DNA from: Gammaproteobacteria bacterium
Lineage (GTDB): Bacteria; Pseudomonadota; Gammaproteobacteria; DSM-16500
Assembly: GCA_013286085.1 (NCBI GenBank)
Contig: JABDGK010000016.1
Coordinates: forward strand, 1 to 43,329
Direction of reading: 5' to 3'
Length of the DNA stretch: 43,329 bases
Shown: one piece after another, positions 41,934-43,329 of the stretch
How the letters are laid out: each line of letters opens with the position of its first letter
Numbering within the stretch: position 1 is the stretch's first letter
Translations under genes and position numbers: made by a program
The notes under the pieces: model-generated
Seen by the model: only the letters and a program-made list of their open reading frames with translations
Databases searched by the model: none
Told to the model about the DNA's origin: nothing

Positions 41934-42000
41934 GTAGGGTGGACAAAGCGCAGCGTGTCCACTGGATATTGGTGGACACGCTGCGCTTTGTCCACCCTAC
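41934..42000. repeat. GTAGGGTGGACAAAGCG-family paired hairpin, second copy
   Basis: Arms 41934-41963 and 41971-42000 match at 29 of 30 bases around a 7-nt loop. It is close to the 40583-40651 element in sequence. It lies between the hydrolase start and the kinase stop, so it may terminate the kinase transcript. Confidence 0.8.
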
Positions 42001-42019
42001 GTTTCTAACCCACCTTACA

Positions 42020-43030
42020 TTATGCGCAAATAACTTTTTTCGCAATCACATCATGCACTTCATTGATTTCAGCATTACTCAACCGTGGGCCAAATTTCGC
42101 AACCACTTTGGAGGCAGCAAAGCTGGCCAAATCAGCCGCTTCTCTGTAATCGTAACCTTGCGTAACTGCATACAAGAAAGTCCCTGCAAAAACATCGCCT
42201 GCACCAACCGTATCAACCACCTGCACAGGATACGCCGGTACTTGAAAATAATCATGACCATTATAAACCAAGGCGCCTTCACTGCCCATGGTAATCACAA
42301 ATGTGCGCGCATAGTGGCGCAATTTTTCTTTTGCTGCATCTACACTGTTTGTTTCGGTAAAAAGCATCGCTTCATGTTCATTTGCAAATAACACATCGAC
42401 AGGCTCATTACCCATAATCGCACATAATCCATCTTTAAAGTAAGTCACCATATTCGGATCAGATAAGGTGATAGCCGTTTTAATATGGTGTTTTTGTGCT
42501 AATTCACGCGCATGGATTGCGGCTTCACAACCTGTTGGTGAGGCAACTAAATAACCTTCGATGTAAAGATACTCAGACTGTTTTAATGCTATTTCTGAAA
42601 TTTGTGCGATAGAAAAAGTTGCTGTTGCACCCAAAAAAGTATTCATTGTTCTATCTGCATCGGGTGTCACTAACACAATACATTTACCCGTGACACCATC
42701 TCGCACACATTCATGTAAATTCGTATGCACGCCATGCAAAACCATATCGCGATAAAAAAAATCGCCCGCTTCATCATTACCCACTTTACAGGAGTAAAAT
42801 GTTTTTATGCCTAACTGTTGTGCCGTGAAAAGTGTATTCGCAGCAGAACCACCACACGTCCGCCTATGTTTCACGCCATCTAATTCTTCCAATAATCGGT
42901 GATGTGTTGTTTCATCAATCAATGTCATGACGCCTTTCGCAATATTAAGACGCGCCAACGTACACTCGCTCACTTCAAAATCGAGATCCACCAATGCATT
43001 ACCCACACCATAGATTTGAAATTGCTTCAT
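42020..43030 (-). CDS. PfkB-family kinase (adenosine kinase-like)
   Basis: The 336-residue protein has the PfkB signatures: CGGSAANTLFTAQQLG at 59-74 and DTVGAGDVFAGTF at 273-285, with D279 as the catalytic base. The sequence resembles the adenosine kinase / sugar kinase subgroup often annotated as adenosine kinase in Legionella-type genomes. It phosphorylates a nucleoside or sugar with ATP. GGAAG lies upstream of the ATG at 43030. Confidence 0.88.
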   Translation of the reverse strand: MKQFQIYGVGNALVDLDFEVSECTLARLNIAKGVMTLIDETTHHRLLEELDGVKHRRTCGGSAANTLFTAQQLGIKTFYSCKVGNDEAGDFFYRDMVLHGVHTNLHECVRDGVTGKCIVLVTPDADRTMNTFLGATATFSIAQISEIALKQSEYLYIEGYLVASPTGCEAAIHARELAQKHHIKTAITLSDPNMVTYFKDGLCAIMGNEPVDVLFANEHEAMLFTETNSVDAAKEKLRHYARTFVITMGSEGALVYNGHDYFQVPAYPVQVVDTVGAGDVFAGTFLYAVTQGYDYREAADLASFAASKVVAKFGPRLSNAEINEVHDVIAKKVICA

Positions 43031-43098
43031 CGGAAACTTCCTGTCAAAAAGCAGGTATTTTACCTGGAGTGACTCTGGAGAAAAACTATTTTCAATTT

Positions 43099-43117
43099 AT
43101 TTATAATTATCATTATT
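43099..43117. promoter_or_regulatory. Weak Fur-box-like site
   Basis: On the minus strand this reads AATAATGATAATTATAAAT, 14 of 19 matches to the Fur consensus GATAATGATAATCATTATC. It sits between the divergent kinase and DUF2157 genes. The region is A/T-rich, so chance is possible. Confidence 0.25.
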
Positions 43118-43202
43118 AATCAATATGTTATATGATATTTATTTTGGGGCGCCATTAGGATACTATTATCCAGAGATTCTCCTCGATAAAAGGAAACTGC
43201 GC

Positions 43203-43329
43203 ATGCCTCACAAAAAGAAAACATCATCCAGCGCAAACAGCCTCGAAAAAATTTTTAATTTTGTCGGCGGTGTCTTAATTTTTTTTGGTATCACGTATTT
43301 TGTGAGCTCTAATTGGAACGAATTAACCA
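43203..43329 (+). CDS. DUF2157-type membrane protein, 5' end only
   Basis: The ATG at 43203 has AAGGAAA 8 nt upstream. The 42 residues present read KKKTSSSANSLEKIFNFVGG, then VLIFFGITYFVSSNWNEL, which matches the first membrane span of DUF2157 proteins. The reading frame continues past the window end, so length and function cannot be judged. Confidence 0.6.
   Translation, partial: MPHKKKTSSSANSLEKIFNFVGGVLIFFGITYFVSSNWNELT

Overview
The window reads as chromosome from an AT-rich gammaproteobacterium, most likely of the order Legionellales or a close host-associated relative. That placement is inference. It rests on a row of orphan coiled-coil, Ser/Pro-rich and membrane proteins that look like Dot/Icm-type effectors, on a GnnA/GnnB-type gene pair of the kind that makes diamino lipid A sugars, on low GC judged by eye, and on many decayed accessory genes. 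No rRNA, tRNA, CRISPR array, integrase or secretion-apparatus gene was seen.

Layout. 200-1719 (minus): a secreted HExxH metallopeptidase-like protein and a small secreted protein. 1921-2509: a decayed RAYT (REP-associated tyrosine transposase) between perfect 16-bp inverted ends. 2520-7126 (minus): the most notable locus, a tightly overlapping operon that starts with a 47-codon peptide gene and continues with an HPr-kinase-like kinase, a glycosyltransferase fused to a PqqD-like domain, a nucleotidyltransferase-fold protein, and a PIG-L deacetylase fused to a second PqqD-like domain. 7145-10409 (plus, divergent): a KpsS-like capsule protein, a GT29 sialyltransferase-like protein, a GnnA-like oxidoreductase and a cut-off GnnB-like aminotransferase. 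A 57-bp direct repeat of the RAYT tail (2453-2509 and 10568-10624) brackets the whole island. 10612-18040: yaeQ and a mixed set of methyltransferases, a D-Ala-D-Ala dipeptidase, an SDR, GNAT proteins, a GNAT remnant, an APH-like phosphotransferase and a MerR-SnoaL fusion. 18136-29657: six orphan effector-like genes on the minus strand, interrupted by a LysR / exported RidA / exported PPC-domain group at 25724-27800. 30121-34730: a small secreted cationic protein, cytochrome b561 with YceI, a cNMP-gated patatin phospholipase, a second YceI and a small Cys-containing periplasmic protein. 34758-40497: a three-gene RND efflux operon. 40659-43329: a serine beta-lactamase-like hydrolase, a PfkB sugar/nucleoside kinase and the start of a DUF2157 membrane protein.

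How the genes work together. In the 2520-7126 operon, the two PqqD-like domains are predicted to bind the small peptide. The kinase would phosphorylate it (Ser43 is the only Ser in its C-terminal half), and the nucleotidyltransferase-fold protein, glycosyltransferase and deacetylase would build and trim a glycan on it. This is a model drawn from domain families and gene order. The sequence directly shows the ORFs, motifs, overlaps, promoter and ribosome binding sites. The divergent surface-polysaccharide genes suggest the product belongs to the cell envelope.

Several short dispersed hairpin families sit between genes: GTAGCCCGTAT-type, GTAGGGTGGACAAAGCG-type, CCCTCTCCC-type and the GGGGTCAGGC RAYT ends. 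Some probably act as terminators and some supply the stop codon of a neighbouring gene.
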